Origin: Gigaspora rosea
Lineage: Eukaryota > Glomeromycota > Glomeromycetes > Diversisporales > Gigasporaceae
Assembly (NCBI GenBank): GCA_003550325.1
Contig: QKWP01001679.1
Span: 33,550 to 97,549, forward strand
Direction of reading: 5' to 3'
Length of the DNA stretch: 64,000 nt
Each line of letters begins with the position of its first letter. The first letter of the stretch is position 1. Under the pieces are notes generated by a model. The model did not search any database. It saw only the letters and a program-made list of their open reading frames with translations, and had not been told where the DNA came from. The translations under genes and the position numbers were made by a program. This document shows positions 12,097-23,639 of this stretch, in pieces.

Positions 12097-12546
12097 TATT
12101 ATTCTTTTGATACAGCATGCAGTTTACTAATGCATGTTATTAGTATTATCTATATCTCAATTAATAATATCAAAGATATGTATAACGCATAATGCACTAA
12201 GTTGATATTTTAAAATCATAAATAGATAACTGAGTTTGATATTATTATATGAAAGACTGTGAATATCATAGTCAAGACAACTTTGTATGTCTTGATTTTT
12301 ACAATATACTGTATATTTTTACAGTTTTGCATATATTTCATAAACCTCTTAAGTATGCATCATCTAATTATAGAACCATAGATATAATCGGGAATGATCT
12401 GAGCATTGTTAATTATAATAAAACTAACAATGTATTTTTAGTATGCACATGCATAATTCAAATAAAGTTTACATAGCAATGCATATATCTTATTATGGAA
12501 TCAAAAGTTGGCGAATTTAAAAAATCTTATAAATACAACCTGAATG

Positions 12547-13462
12547 TAGGGTCCGTAATGGGCCGGGTCGGGTCAGGTTTTCATAAGGCCCATAAAATTA
12601 TTTCTAAGCCTGACCCGAACCAAAACCTGGTTATACCTTGACGGGCCGGGCCCGAGTCGGGTCTGAACGGGCTTTATCTAGGCCCGACCCAGCCCGTTGG
12701 CCCATATATATAGAACCAATAAATCAATTTTTTATATAGCGGCGCATCAACTTTTATAATTGTAGCGAGTTTAACCCCACGCTTCAATGAAATTATAGCA
12801 GATCAGCATGGTATAGGTGAGCAAATCCGTATAGTATAGCCGAATTTAAGATCTATACTATACCGATCAGCTATAATTCCTAACTCTAACGCAAATATAT
12901 ATTATACTGGATCAGTATAGTATAGATTTAAAAATTCAGCCTATACTATACGGCTATACTATACTGATCTGCGAAATACCTCGCTTCAACTCGGTACACA
13001 TGACAACGTCTATATAAAATAGCGAGTTCGAGCCCACACTATAGTGCGGTGCATTAACTCATTACACATGACAACAGACAGGGGGTTAGGTGCAATGAAT
13101 GAGAGAGCGGCGGGAGGGATGGGAGCCAGATTATAATCAGGCATCGAAGAGAACAAGTGACAAGAAGCGTGAAGTAAGAAAGCACTAAGATTTTATAATC
13201 TCTGCCACATGTATACTTATGTACCTTATATGCATATCTATATAATTTCCATAAGCACAAATCAGGTTATTCTCGCGATAATAACTCTTCGTCAATGCAT
13301 AGGGCTAAAATTTAATGGGCCTATCGGGTACCCAACCCGGGTCCAACGTTTAATAAACCCGACCTGAACCCGGCCCGCTTTACAAACAAAACTCTAAAAT
13401 TAGACCCCGACCCGACCCGACCCTGAAACCCGTGGGTTTAGCCCAGCCCAATACGGACCCTA
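12547..13462. mobile_element. 916-bp GC-rich-ended MITE, hAT-type target duplication
   Basis: The ends are inverted copies: TAGGGTCCGTAATGGGC on the left and, inverted, TAGGGTCCGTATTGGGC on the right. GGGCCGGGTCGGG-like tracts follow just inside. Flanks CCTGAATG (12539-12546) and CCTAAATG (13463-13470) match at 7 of 8 positions, as expected for a hAT 8-bp duplication. The interior has further nested inverted repeats built on ATACTATAC and TATAGTATAG (about 12780-12985) and no transposase. The GC-rich ends stand out sharply from the surrounding DNA. Confidence 0.75.
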
Positions 13463-13720
13463 CCTAAATGCAATAAAATTCTGGGGGCATGCGCAAGAAG
13501 ATCAGATAATTCGCGCGCACAATTTATATAGTGCACACTAGAATTATAAAACTTTTATACAAAAATCTTTTCTGTTTTAATCTAAAAAGAAATATGGCAG
13601 CTCATGACGTCAAATCATAAACTTTATTAAAAACGATCTGCTGCATACCGACAAAGAAAGATTGAAGAGAGTTAACTTGTATTTTTTAGCATCTACATAT
13701 GTACATGCTTATAAGTCATA

Positions 13721-13850
13721 TTTTAGCGAATATTACTTAGCTTTGATATTTGTGGCTTTTGATTATTTGCAGTCACACATGAGTCATATTTTAGTGAATA
13801 TTACTTAGCCTTGATATTTGTGGCTCCTTGATTATTTATTCATGGAATTT
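13721..13850 (+). repeat. Two tandem ~70-bp copies
   Basis: AGTCATATTTTAG(C/T)GAATATTACTTAG(C/C)(T/C)TTGATATTTGTGGCT occurs twice in a row. Confidence 0.7.
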
Positions 13851-13909
13851 ACATAAACTTGCATCCGACCCATGGCTCCACCACAGGATCGTAAAATTTC
13901 GAGCTTGAT

Positions 13910-16645
13910 CAGGTCTTCTATCTATTTAATAATTTAAAATATCTAAGTTAGCGATTGATTTATTATAATTTAAAATATCTAAGTTAGCGATTGATTCATT
14001 ATATCTTTTTATTACATTATTAATTTCATTCTATACCTTAAAGTTATCGTATTATCTGGTTAAATTTTTAGCAATCTAGTTAAATCTTCGGATGCATCAT
14101 CTATCTATTTAATAATTTAAAATATAATAATTTCATTCTATACCTTAAAGTTATCGCAATCTAGTTAAATCTTTGGATGCATCATCTATCTATTTAATAA
14201 TTTAAAATATAATAATTTCTCTAAGTTAGCGATTGATTCATTATATCTTTTCATCTTATAATTAACTTCACTTCTATACTTTAAAGTTATCATTGGTTAA
14301 ATTTCTAGCAATCTAGTTAATTCTTATAATGCGTCATCTATCTATTTAATAATTAAAAATAACAATAATTTCTCCAAGTTAGCGATTGATACCTTTTCAT
14401 CATATAATTAATTCGTTTCTATATCTTAAAGCTATCGTATTATCTAATTCAATTTCTAGCAATCTAGTTAAATCTTCGGATGCGTCATCTATCTATTTAA
14501 TAATTTAAAATAACAATAAATTTCTCGAAGTTAATGATTAATTCATTATACCTTTTCATCATATAATTAATCTCGCTTCTATATCTTAAAGCTATCATAT
14601 TATCTGGTTCAATTTCTAGCAATCTAGTTAAATTTCGAATACTTCATCTATCTATTTAATAATTTAAAATAGCAATAATTTCTTCAAGTTAGCAATTGAT
14701 TCGTTATACCTTTTCATCATATAATTAATTTTACTTCTATACCTTAAGTTATCATATTATCTGGTTCAATTTCTAGCAATCTAGTTAAATTTTGGATGCT
14801 TCATCTATCTATTTAACATCTAAAATATAATTATTTCTCCAAATTAGCAATTGATTCATTATACCTCTTCATCATATAATTAATTTCACTTCTATACCTT
14901 AAAGTTATCATATTATCTGGTTTAATTTCTAGCAATCTAGTTAATTCTTCGGATGTGTCATCTATCTATTTAATTATTTAAAATAACAATAATTTTTCTA
15001 ACTTAGCGATTGATTCGTTATACCTTTTCATCATATCATTTATATCATTAATTTCACTTCTATACCTTAAAGCTATTGTATTATCTGGTTCAATTTCTAA
15101 CAATCTAGTTAAATCTTCGGATGCATCATCTATCTATTTATAATTTAAAACATAATAATTTTTTCAAGTTAGCAATTGATTCATTATATCTTTTTATCTT
15201 ATAATTAATTTCACTTCTATACCTTAAAGTTATCATATTATCTGGTTAAATTTCTAACAATTTAGTTTAATCTTCGGATGCGTCATCTATATATTTAATA
15301 ATTAAAAAATAACAATAATTTTTCCAAGTTAGCAATTGATTCGTTATACCTTTTTATCATGTAATTAATTTCATTTCTATACCTTAAAGTTATCATATTA
15401 TCTGGTTCAATTTCTAGCAATCTAGTAAATATTCGGATGCTTCATCTATCTATTTAATAATTTAAAATAACAATAAATTTCTCGAAGTTAACAATTGATT
15501 CGTTATACCTTTTCATTATATAATTAATCTTACTTATATACCTTAAAGCTATCGTATTATCAGGTTCAATTTCTAGCAATCTAGTTAAATCTTCGGATGC
15601 TTAAATATAATAATTTCTCCAAGTTAGCGATTGATTCGTTATACCTTTTAATCTTATAATTAATTTCACTTCTATACCTTAAAGTTATCATATTATCTAC
15701 TGTAGTTAAATTTCTAGCAATCTAGTTAAATCTTCTATTTAATAATTTAAAATACAATAATTTTCCAAGTTAGCGATTGATTCGTTATACCTTTTCATCA
15801 TATAATTAATTTCACTTCTATACCTTAAAGTTATCATATTATCTGGTTCAATTTCTAGCAATCTAGTAAATATTCGGATGCTTCATCCATCTATTTAATA
15901 ATTTAAAATAACAATAAATTTCTCGAAGTTAACGATTGATTCGTTATACCTTTTCATTATATAATTAATCTTACTTATATACCTTAAAGCTATCGTATTA
16001 TCAGGTTCAATTTCTAGCAATCTAGTTAAATCTTCGGATACTTAAATATAATAATTTCTCCAAGTTAGTGATTGATTCGTTATACCTTTTAATCTTATAA
16101 TTAATTTCACTTCTATACCTTAAAGTTATTATATTATCTACTGTAGTTAAATTTCTAGCAATCTAGTTAAATCTTCTATTTAATAATTTAAAATAATTAA
16201 TTTCACTTCTATACCTTAAAGTTATCATATTATCTACTGTAGTTAAATTTCTAGCAATCTAGTTAAATCTTCTATTTAATAATTTAAAATACAATAATTT
16301 TCCAAGTTAGTGATTGATTCGTTATAACTTTTCATCATATAATTAATTTCACTTCTATACCGTAAAGCTATCATATTATCTGGTTCAATTTCTAGCAATC
16401 TAGTTAAATCTCCGGATGCGTCTATTTAATAATTTAAAATAGCAATAATTTCTCCAAGTTAACGATTGATTCGTTATACCTTTTTATCATATTAGTAATT
16501 TTACTTCTATACCTTAAATGTTATTATATTATCTGGTTAAATTTCTAACAATCTAGTTAAATCTTCTATTTAATAATTTAAATAACAATAATTTCTCCAA
16601 GTTAACGATTGATTCATTATACCTTTCTATCATATAATTAATTTT
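13910..16645 (+). repeat. Satellite array, ~159-bp unit
   Basis: About 17 units are present. The most regular unit runs TCTATCTATTTAATAATTTA, then a block with TTTCTCCAAGTTAGCGATTG and ATTCGTTATACCTTTTCATC, then TTCTATACCTTAAAGTTATC and TTTCTAGCAATCTAGTTAAA, ending TCTTCGGATGCGTCA. Several units are truncated. A higher-order duplication is visible: about 441 bp starting near 15421 is repeated from near 15862, sharing the same truncations. No coding frame exists. It could be heterochromatic or pericentromeric, but nothing here proves that. Confidence 0.85.
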
Positions 16646-16649
16646 TGTA

Positions 16650-18474
16650 AAACATTAATTTCTATCGCAAAAAAATTCCAGTAGCACATTGTAGTATATA
16701 GTTAGGGTTGTATTGGGACTGTTACAGCTGTTTTCAAAAAGATACAGAAAAAATTAAAAATCTGGGAACTATCGTTAATTCTCTATGATACAATAATTTG
16801 CATCTTTCTATGCTTTTTGAAAACAGTTGCAAAATACTGTGAAAATTCTGTTACCGTTATTATAAAAATCATGTTACAAAACTTATTATTCTCGATTTTA
16901 CATATTGATAATTAAACCATGATGACATTAATGCAAATGATCAAAATGTCGCAATAATTGCAGATGATTACGGAAATTTTGTAATAATTACCCACTTTAT
17001 ATAAATTATTAAATTATGCAAGTTTTCCCACACTCAGGTAGATACGACCAATCAAAAACGTTAAAACATACGAACCCAGAATTGAGTTATATAGATAAAG
17101 TCTATGCAACGCATATTCGTGATGTTTAAGTGCATAATTCATATTTTTACTGCATTTAGTGCATTATCCAATTAGTTATGAGATTTTGCGGACGTACATC
17201 ATTTAAAAGGCCTTAGTAACCATATACTTTGTAATATTACATATTACTCTGTTCCTGGTATATCATATTTAAATCAATATGTCATGCATAATTGTTATTT
17301 TCATATTGGTTTTGGAATTGTACCAGTACGACCATATTTCTTGTGTAATATGAAATGTTTCTGTTCAACTTTTTTGATGTTCGCTATGCTGATTTTTGCA
17401 AAATCCTTTTTTGGTATAAATAATAGTTTTTATTCTTCCAATTATAGTAAAAGTTAATGCTGTAAGTAATTCAAGTTATGACTATGTGGATATATCATGA
17501 TCAGGAATACTCCAAGCTAGTGTGAAAATAAAATGAAATTCCTATGATCTGGTGGTCTTCATTTTACAAAAAAGTTACAAATCTCTATATATAGTAGAAT
17601 TTCGGGTTTCTAGTTTTCAAAAAGGTGCAACTACTGCAGATCATGATCTAAAATGTAGGAAAATGATAAAATTATATTGATTTTATTTTCTGTAATTATT
17701 ATGACATTTTATGCATTTCATAATAGATCTATCTAATAATCAATATATAAAAATTGAGGTATAGCGAAGAATATAAAAATGACTGGTTATTCCTATTATA
17801 ATTTTTAAAATTGATATTTAATTTTAAGCCAACTGGGTAGTGGAACACAATTACAGTATGATTTCTGAGTTATTTCTCTGCTAACTCATTTTGTTGAGAC
17901 TGAAATGTTAATGTGCTATTTTATCTAAAACATATTTTTTTGATAAATGTATATTTGAAATTACATATTTTTTACAATTCTTTTCTTAGATATGAATCGG
18001 ACCAACTCTAATACTAAATTAGACCAATTTCTGTCAAGTAATGATTTTCAGGGTAATGTCTATGAAAAGAATTATTGAAAATATGTAAAATTGAATATAA
18101 TTTTTATCAAAAAAATGTACTGTAGATGAAATAGCACATTAGCATTATGGTATCAGGAGAATGAGTTGGCATGGAAGTAGCTTTCAGGAATTGAATAACA
18201 ACTGTGAAACACAAACAGTATAAGGTTTATAATAGAATTTTTTATATCAACTCAAAAAAAATCAAGAATTCTAGTACAGACTAATTCAACCTTAACTATT
18301 TACTGTAGTTCACAAGATTGCAAGTAAGTTTGTAAGAGAATTTTCACAATTTCTTTGCAAACTAACTCAACTTTTACATATTATATTAAGTAGAACATAA
18401 CAAAATTTTTTATAAGAACTTACGAAAATGGTTTGTAATTCTAGCACAAACTAACTTATCTTTTTTTGTCTTTG
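16650..18474. other. Non-coding A+T-rich stretch
   Basis: No gene, RNA or bounded element can be supported. Fragments resembling the dispersed ACTTACT-type repeat appear inverted from about 18230 onward. A GTTATTTTCATATTGGTT block near 17290 resembles one near 21030. Confidence 0.4.
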
Positions 18475-18812
18475 CCAGAATAGTGTCACAGCCATTCACA
18501 GTATGCTGTGTATTCATGGGATTTTACTAAAAACTTCATTCGCTTGGCAATACTGATATATTATATAGGTACTTCCACCTAATACATTCACACAGATACA
18601 GTTTATACATAAAGGAAGTCACAAGGGTCAAAAGCTCGCTAGGCACTTATCTCTTAGGAATGATGCTTTATATATTAATTACTAATTTATATTTGCATCA
18701 TTGATTATTACCATTTGGGCTTTTAATTAATTTTATGCATCGTGATCACCCATTTTCAGGTCCTGATTGATACCATAAAATCCTAGAGTTATGAATTTAA
18801 TCACGGCAATAG
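18475..18812 (+). repeat. Dispersed repeat copy A (pairs with 33913-34322)
   Basis: Shared blocks in the same order include CACAG(C/C)(T/C)ATT, GGGTTTTCC/GGGATTTTAC, TCCACCTAATA, AAAAGCT(A/C)GCTAGGCACTT-like, GATGC(C/T)TTAT and ATTTATGCATCGT. The copies are strongly diverged and differ by indels, so the repeat is old. No coding content. Confidence 0.6.
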
Positions 18813-20203
18813 TAAGAAAACTACATACTGCGTATCTTTGGAATACAAAAAATTTTAAAATAAACTTTCTTATGGTAGCTTGATACATACTAAATCCATT
18901 TAAGTAGCAGGCAAGTTTTGCAACAATTTTTACAGTAATTCAGATCAAATTAACAATTTTAAATATAAAAATCATGATAATTCAATACAAGATAACTGAA
19001 CTATATACACTGGTTACTAGAATGGTAAGTTCTATTTCAGTTGTTTTTACAATAACTTGCAATTGAAATTAGAATTTCAATGCAAACTGACTCAAGCTAA
19101 ATTACGTAATTATTCGGGATTAAATTGTATACCATCCCAAACCTTAATGCGGTCTTCTGGGGCAGTTGAGGCTGTGTTTGCTCTAACTTGTACTCCCCCA
19201 ATATCAATTCAAATATAAATCAACCTTAACTACATATATAATATTATCAGAATATAAAATCATACAGAACTTTACAATAACTCATGATAAAAATTACAAA
19301 AATTTGGTCGCAAACTGGCTCAATCTTGCGAAAAGTGATTTTCATAATAATATTCTAAATTTCATATCAATTATATTTTTTAAAATTGTCAGATGAATTA
19401 AAAATTCTGTGATTTTACTAGATATTCTGTAGATATTACATCTTTCTGCAAACAGCTATAATCACATGCTAGAATAGTAGTAAGTTCTATAACAGCAATC
19501 ACTTGAAATTACAATAATTTCAATTTGAGCTAAACTAATTTGATATTAACAATATAAAATTAAGATTAGATTTCTGATATTTACCAACCTGTGATAATTA
19601 ATGTATAGCACTACAATTATAGAATTGTTTTTAAGATTAGTTGTTATTAAATTGAAACCAGAAAGTTTTGTTATTAGCAAATTTTAAGAGAAAATAATAA
19701 AACTAGGAAAATATCATGAAACTAACAAAAGTGATGAAAGATGAACCTGGTGAAATATAGCAATATTGGCAAAATTAGCAAAAAATTTTGAAAATGCAAA
19801 AATTAAAAGATAAATATCATATTTACTATTAAAACTATTTGGTTTTTATTATAATATTGAACAGTATCTCTGTATATCAAAATTTTAATTTCTGATGAGT
19901 TGAAAAATTTTTGTAAAGAGTGGTCATTTTGTTAGTGATCACTGTAATTTTATTAAATGTTAGTATAGCCATTGTTATTAATTGAAATATGTTAATTCTA
20001 ATTAATTCCTTTTAATTGTAATGTGCATGTCAGTTTTTTAAGTTAATTTAAGTGGATAAAATAGGGATCCATTAAAGCCAAGTGCTATCATGTAACTAAC
20101 AGCCAATCAAATTGTAAATTTTGATCATCACGAAACAAGTATCTAAACCTGCCTTGGAGCATTAATAAAAAATGTCAAGAAGGCAATTTTACCTATAATA
20201 CAT

Positions 20204-20231
20204 CCCTAACCCTAACTCCTAACTCCTAACC
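20204..20231 (+). repeat. Short telomere-like CCCTAA stretch
   Basis: CCCTAACCCTAACTCCTAAC followed by TCCTAACCC. Two exact CCCTAA units are followed by degenerate ones. A shorter reverse match, TTAGGGTTAGGG, lies at about 32283-32294. This is too short to be a telomere and may be chance. Confidence 0.4.
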
Positions 20232-20312
20232 CTTATTCTAATTTTAATTAAATAATAAAAAACATATAGTCCTCTAAAGGTAATTATATCCAATATTAAA
20301 AAAAGATTTATT

Positions 20313-20370
20313 GGAAAGTATAACTGACAAATTAGCTAATTACCTAGCTGATTTGTCATTTATACTTTCC
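20313..20370. repeat. Short hairpin (26-bp arms)
   Basis: GGAAAGTATAACTGACAAAT at 20313 continues to TAGCTA, and its inverse (TAGCTGATTTGTCATTTATA then CTTTCC) ends at 20370. The loop is 6 bp. Only a few mismatches occur. Confidence 0.7.
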
Positions 20371-20649
20371 ATATCAGGTTTATTTTGTTAGTGAATCTAC
20401 ATATCTAGTTTTCAATTAAATAAATTGTAGTAAGCTATTAAACCTTTGTGATAAATAAGCTATTAGATTCATGGTACTGTATCCGAGTACTATAGTTCTA
20501 TTTTATTTGTATTAAATTAATCAGTACATATAAAGATCAATGTAATAGGATATACTATTCAAACAAAATATACTAAAATCTGATGGTTCCAACTTAGCTG
20601 ATCGTACTGGTCCTGTGCAGCATTGCATGCTGCGCAGCTATCTTATAAG

Positions 20650-21730
20650 TTCATAAGATTGCATTTTTAACAATAATGTTGCTTGGGAAAAAATTGATTA
20701 CTATTTTATTTTATGCGGATACATTATGCATGATAGTTATTTTTACATGACTCTATAAATGTCCCACCGTCATGGCAATCCTGTCTGTACCAAACCATTT
20801 GATTGGCTGAAATCTATTATTTGAATTTTATTTATTAAAAATCAAATTAAATAATATGAAAATAAACCATATGTTGTATATGCATGTACATACCAGTTTG
20901 AATCTAGATTTTTCAATCATCTGCATAGTTCATTATATAGGGCTTTGTAGTAGAAAGGGCCTAAATGCTATATATATTAGATATAGCATTTAGGCTGTTT
21001 CTATTGCAAAGCCCCTATATATCATATTGTTGTTATTTTTACATTGGTTCTGGAATTGTAAGTAACTTTTGTTCATAATTATGCATTATAACAATGATGT
21101 TGCAGAAAATTGGTTGTAGTTTATTTATATGCATTTATTTTAAATAAATTAAAAATATCTAAAAAATGAGATTTTTAATTTACATCAGACTAAATAATAT
21201 TTGCATGTATTTGATAGTTATGTTTACATGACTCTATGAATATGCATTTTAACAATGATGATGCATGATAAATAATTGGTTACTATTTTATTTTATATAA
21301 ATTTATTTAAATATCTATAGAAATTGAGCACTTTTTTTAAAAAAAATGAATTATGTTAGACTAAATTGAAATAAGATGCATAATTGTTATTTAACACGGC
21401 TGCATTTTAATAATGATGATACTTGAGAAAAAAATTAGTTGCCATTTTATATTCATTAATTTTAATTAAATAAATACTTATGAAAATAGAAAAAAATTGT
21501 ACACTTTTAAAAATGCATATATAAATGTATGATTATTTTCATATGGCTTTAAAATATAGTTCATAAATATGCATTTAACAATTACAATACTTGAGAAAAA
21601 AATTAACTTTTATTTTATTTTATATACATTTATTTTAAATAAATTAAAAATATATATGAAAATATTATAAAAATTATGCACTTTTAAAAGAAAAATGCAT
21701 AAATGATAAACTGTAAAAAATAGCATAATA
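20650..21730 (+). repeat. Diverged tandem array, ~163-bp unit
   Basis: A block with AACAATGATG(A/T)TGC, GAGAAAAAAATT, TTACTATTTTATTTTAT and TTTAAATAAATTAAAAAT recurs at about 20668, 21083, 21248, 21404 and 21567. The spacing between the last four is 156-165 bp. The first interval is longer, partly because a hairpin (20934-21020) sits inside it. The downstream end abuts the kinase pseudogene. Confidence 0.55.
20934..21020. repeat. 87-bp near-perfect hairpin
   Basis: ATATAGGGCTTTG at the left pairs with CAAAGCCCCTATAT at the right. Further in, GGCCTAAATGCTATAT pairs with ATATAGCATTTAGGC around a very short loop. A few mismatches (the AGTAGAAA versus TTTCTATTG region) interrupt the stem. It lies inside the tandem array. 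It could be a tiny foldback MITE or a small-RNA precursor-like hairpin. Confidence 0.6.
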
Positions 21731-21738
21731 TAAAATCT

Positions 21739-22361
21739 TCACAGATATACAGTATTTTTAATTTTAATTTCAATAATATTTAGCCATCCATTCAGTTTAA
21801 TAATTATTTCACTAGATGTTGGATGTTTTTTTGGATCTGACTCCATGCATTGCTTTGCTAATTTAATATAACAATTAGGAATTCCTGGTCCAAATTTTGC
21901 CTGTAGTCTATTATAATCATTGAATGGTCTTTGACCAGTTGTCATTTCTATCATAATTATTCTGAATAAATAAATATCTAAAGCTTGGGTATACTGGTAT
22001 GTCAGTTTTTGAAAGAATTCTGGTGCAAGATATGATAAAACTTCATGAAAATGTTCTTCTTGTTCCTCTTCATTAATTGGTTTTGATAAAACTAGAACAG
22101 TAATATATGCTTCATAATCTTCTTTCAACAGGATATTTTCAGGATTCAGACCTCCATATATATATTTTTTAGAATGAATACAATCAAGATTAGATATAAT
22201 AGCATAGAGTATCTTCAACTTGAGTTTCTATTCAAATTTAAAAATATCAACAAGATTTTTGCTCAATGATCCATATTTTGCATAACTAAGCACTAAACTA
22301 TAATCATTTGTTTCTTTATCTCTTGATATTCATATTTGATTTAAACTATGACAAGCTTCAA
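21739..22361 (-). pseudogene. Kinase-domain pseudogene (AM-fungal TKL-like family)
   Basis: The C-lobe of a protein kinase is recognisable: ILYAIISNLDCIHSKKYIYG, then LSYLAPEFF (APE motif), ALDIYLFRIIMIEMTTGQRP (helix F region), PNCYIKLAKQCMESDPKKHP (the conserved C-lobe Arg region now reads KKHPT). Upstream, NDYSLVLSYAKYGSLSKNL matches the hinge. Key residues are missing: the HRD loop reads YGGLNPEN with no catalytic Asp, and the DFG-like metal-binding Asp is replaced (ITVLVLSKP). An in-frame TAG and TGA lie upstream, near 22230 and 22340. A plausible 3' splice site (TTTTTTAG) ends the homologous stretch at 22361, and no N-lobe exon is visible beyond it. Expanded families of such kinases are typical of Rhizophagus-like genomes. 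Confidence 0.75.
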
Positions 22362-23639
22362 CTAAAAAACAGAATAAATTAATTTATTTAACCAAAAATA
22401 ATATTTAAAAATAAAAATAATACAGTTAAACCTCTATATAATTACACTCTCAGGATGCAATTTAACTTTTATATGTAGTTACTATTAAAGGCTGATTACA
22501 CAAGGGCGAAACAGACCAGATCGTCACAACCAAAAAAAGACAACAACACACACAACCAAACCAAAGAGAGGCGAAAGTAATTTGGCAAGGTAAGGATGGT
22601 TTTGTTATGGGTGGAGTATAAATGCGACAAAAAGCAGATTTTTAGAGGTTAATTTTATAAAGAAACTATTTGATTGATTATTTTTATTTATCCTCTTCGA
22701 TATTTGATTGTCTTTACAACTTGGCAAAATGTCACCTTATTTATAGAGAAATGAAAAGAAGTAGAAAGAATAAAAAAGAAAAAAACTCTATTGTACTCTT
22801 CATTCTTTATTGCATTATTTATATGAATTTTAATGCAAATCGCTTTTCATACGCGACTATGACGTACCATCAGGCCACAACCAATTTTATCTGAATTAGG
22901 CTTTTTATTTGTTTGTACTAAGCAACAAACACTTCAAAGTTGCTTCTTTGGGCTTTGCTTGGCCTTGATGAGCTGAGTTTTCCACAGATTCATTTCATGC
23001 GCCTCACTTTCTTTTCTTCTGTAACAAGGTCTTGGTACCCATTCTGATCTCTTGACCTTAGTCTTGTTCACGATTCTTCAAGGTTTTTGTTTTCTGTTTT
23101 TAGGGCTTTTCAAAGGAGTGAGCTTGGTCCGTATTCTTTTGTGCTTATTATAAGGCTCGTTTGTTTTTTTTATTTATTTATTGTGATCACATAGATCACG
23201 GGACTTCCAGGGCAGCTACCAACAATTCTCTCGACTTAATTTTTCATGACCCGTGAAAAATGACATAGTAATTTCTTTGAACTTCAACAGGGACCAATAA
23301 AAAAAAATTTTTTTTTATGATTTTTCTAAATTTTCGACCAGACCTTTTTATGGGCTTTTGCTGGGGTCAACTTTGTTTGTCTTTCTCCAGGACCAAAAAC
23401 TTGGGGTTTGCTCTATCGAAGCAAGTGCAGAGCGATTCTCTTTGTCGAACTTGTAATTCTGCATCAGGTTCTTCTTAACTTTTTCAATACTACCTTCTTT
23501 TTTTCTTTATTCAGATAGCCTCTACAGATCATGGCCTGTATAGCATATCTATTCTGGGACCCTTTCTTTCATTTCACATCTTTTTTTTAGACCCTTCTAT
23601 AATTTGACCAGGGGCAGCATCATTTTTCAGGGCTCATAG
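22362..23639. other. Non-coding, slightly GC-richer stretch
   Basis: A lone MITE end (CAGTTAAACCTCTATATAA) lies near 22430. From 22500 to 23640 the composition is more balanced and may hold the decayed downstream part of the Sel1 pseudogene on the minus strand, but I cannot follow a frame through it. Confidence 0.3.

Larger units (their letters stand above)
18813..20649. other. Non-coding stretch with inverted copies of a dispersed repeat
   Basis: Minus-oriented copies of the 9.6-11.9 kb motif (TGCAAACTGACTCAA and AGAATGGTAAGTTCTAT) lie near 19005-19110 and 19465-19530. A short telomere-like stretch lies at 20204-20231 and an inverted repeat at 20313-20370. No gene is visible. Confidence 0.4.

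Noticed and set aside
12249..12476. 75-codon plus-strand frame
   Set aside because: Hydrophobic low-complexity translation of A+T-rich DNA; no homology recognised.
20204..20231. Internal telomere or chromosome-end fusion
   Set aside because: Only two exact repeat units followed by degenerate ones; no flanking subtelomeric features. Kept only as a short repeat.
22490..22660. Promoter of a plus-strand gene (TATAAATG near 22615)
   Set aside because: No open frame with a recognisable product follows; TATA-like words are everywhere at this base composition.
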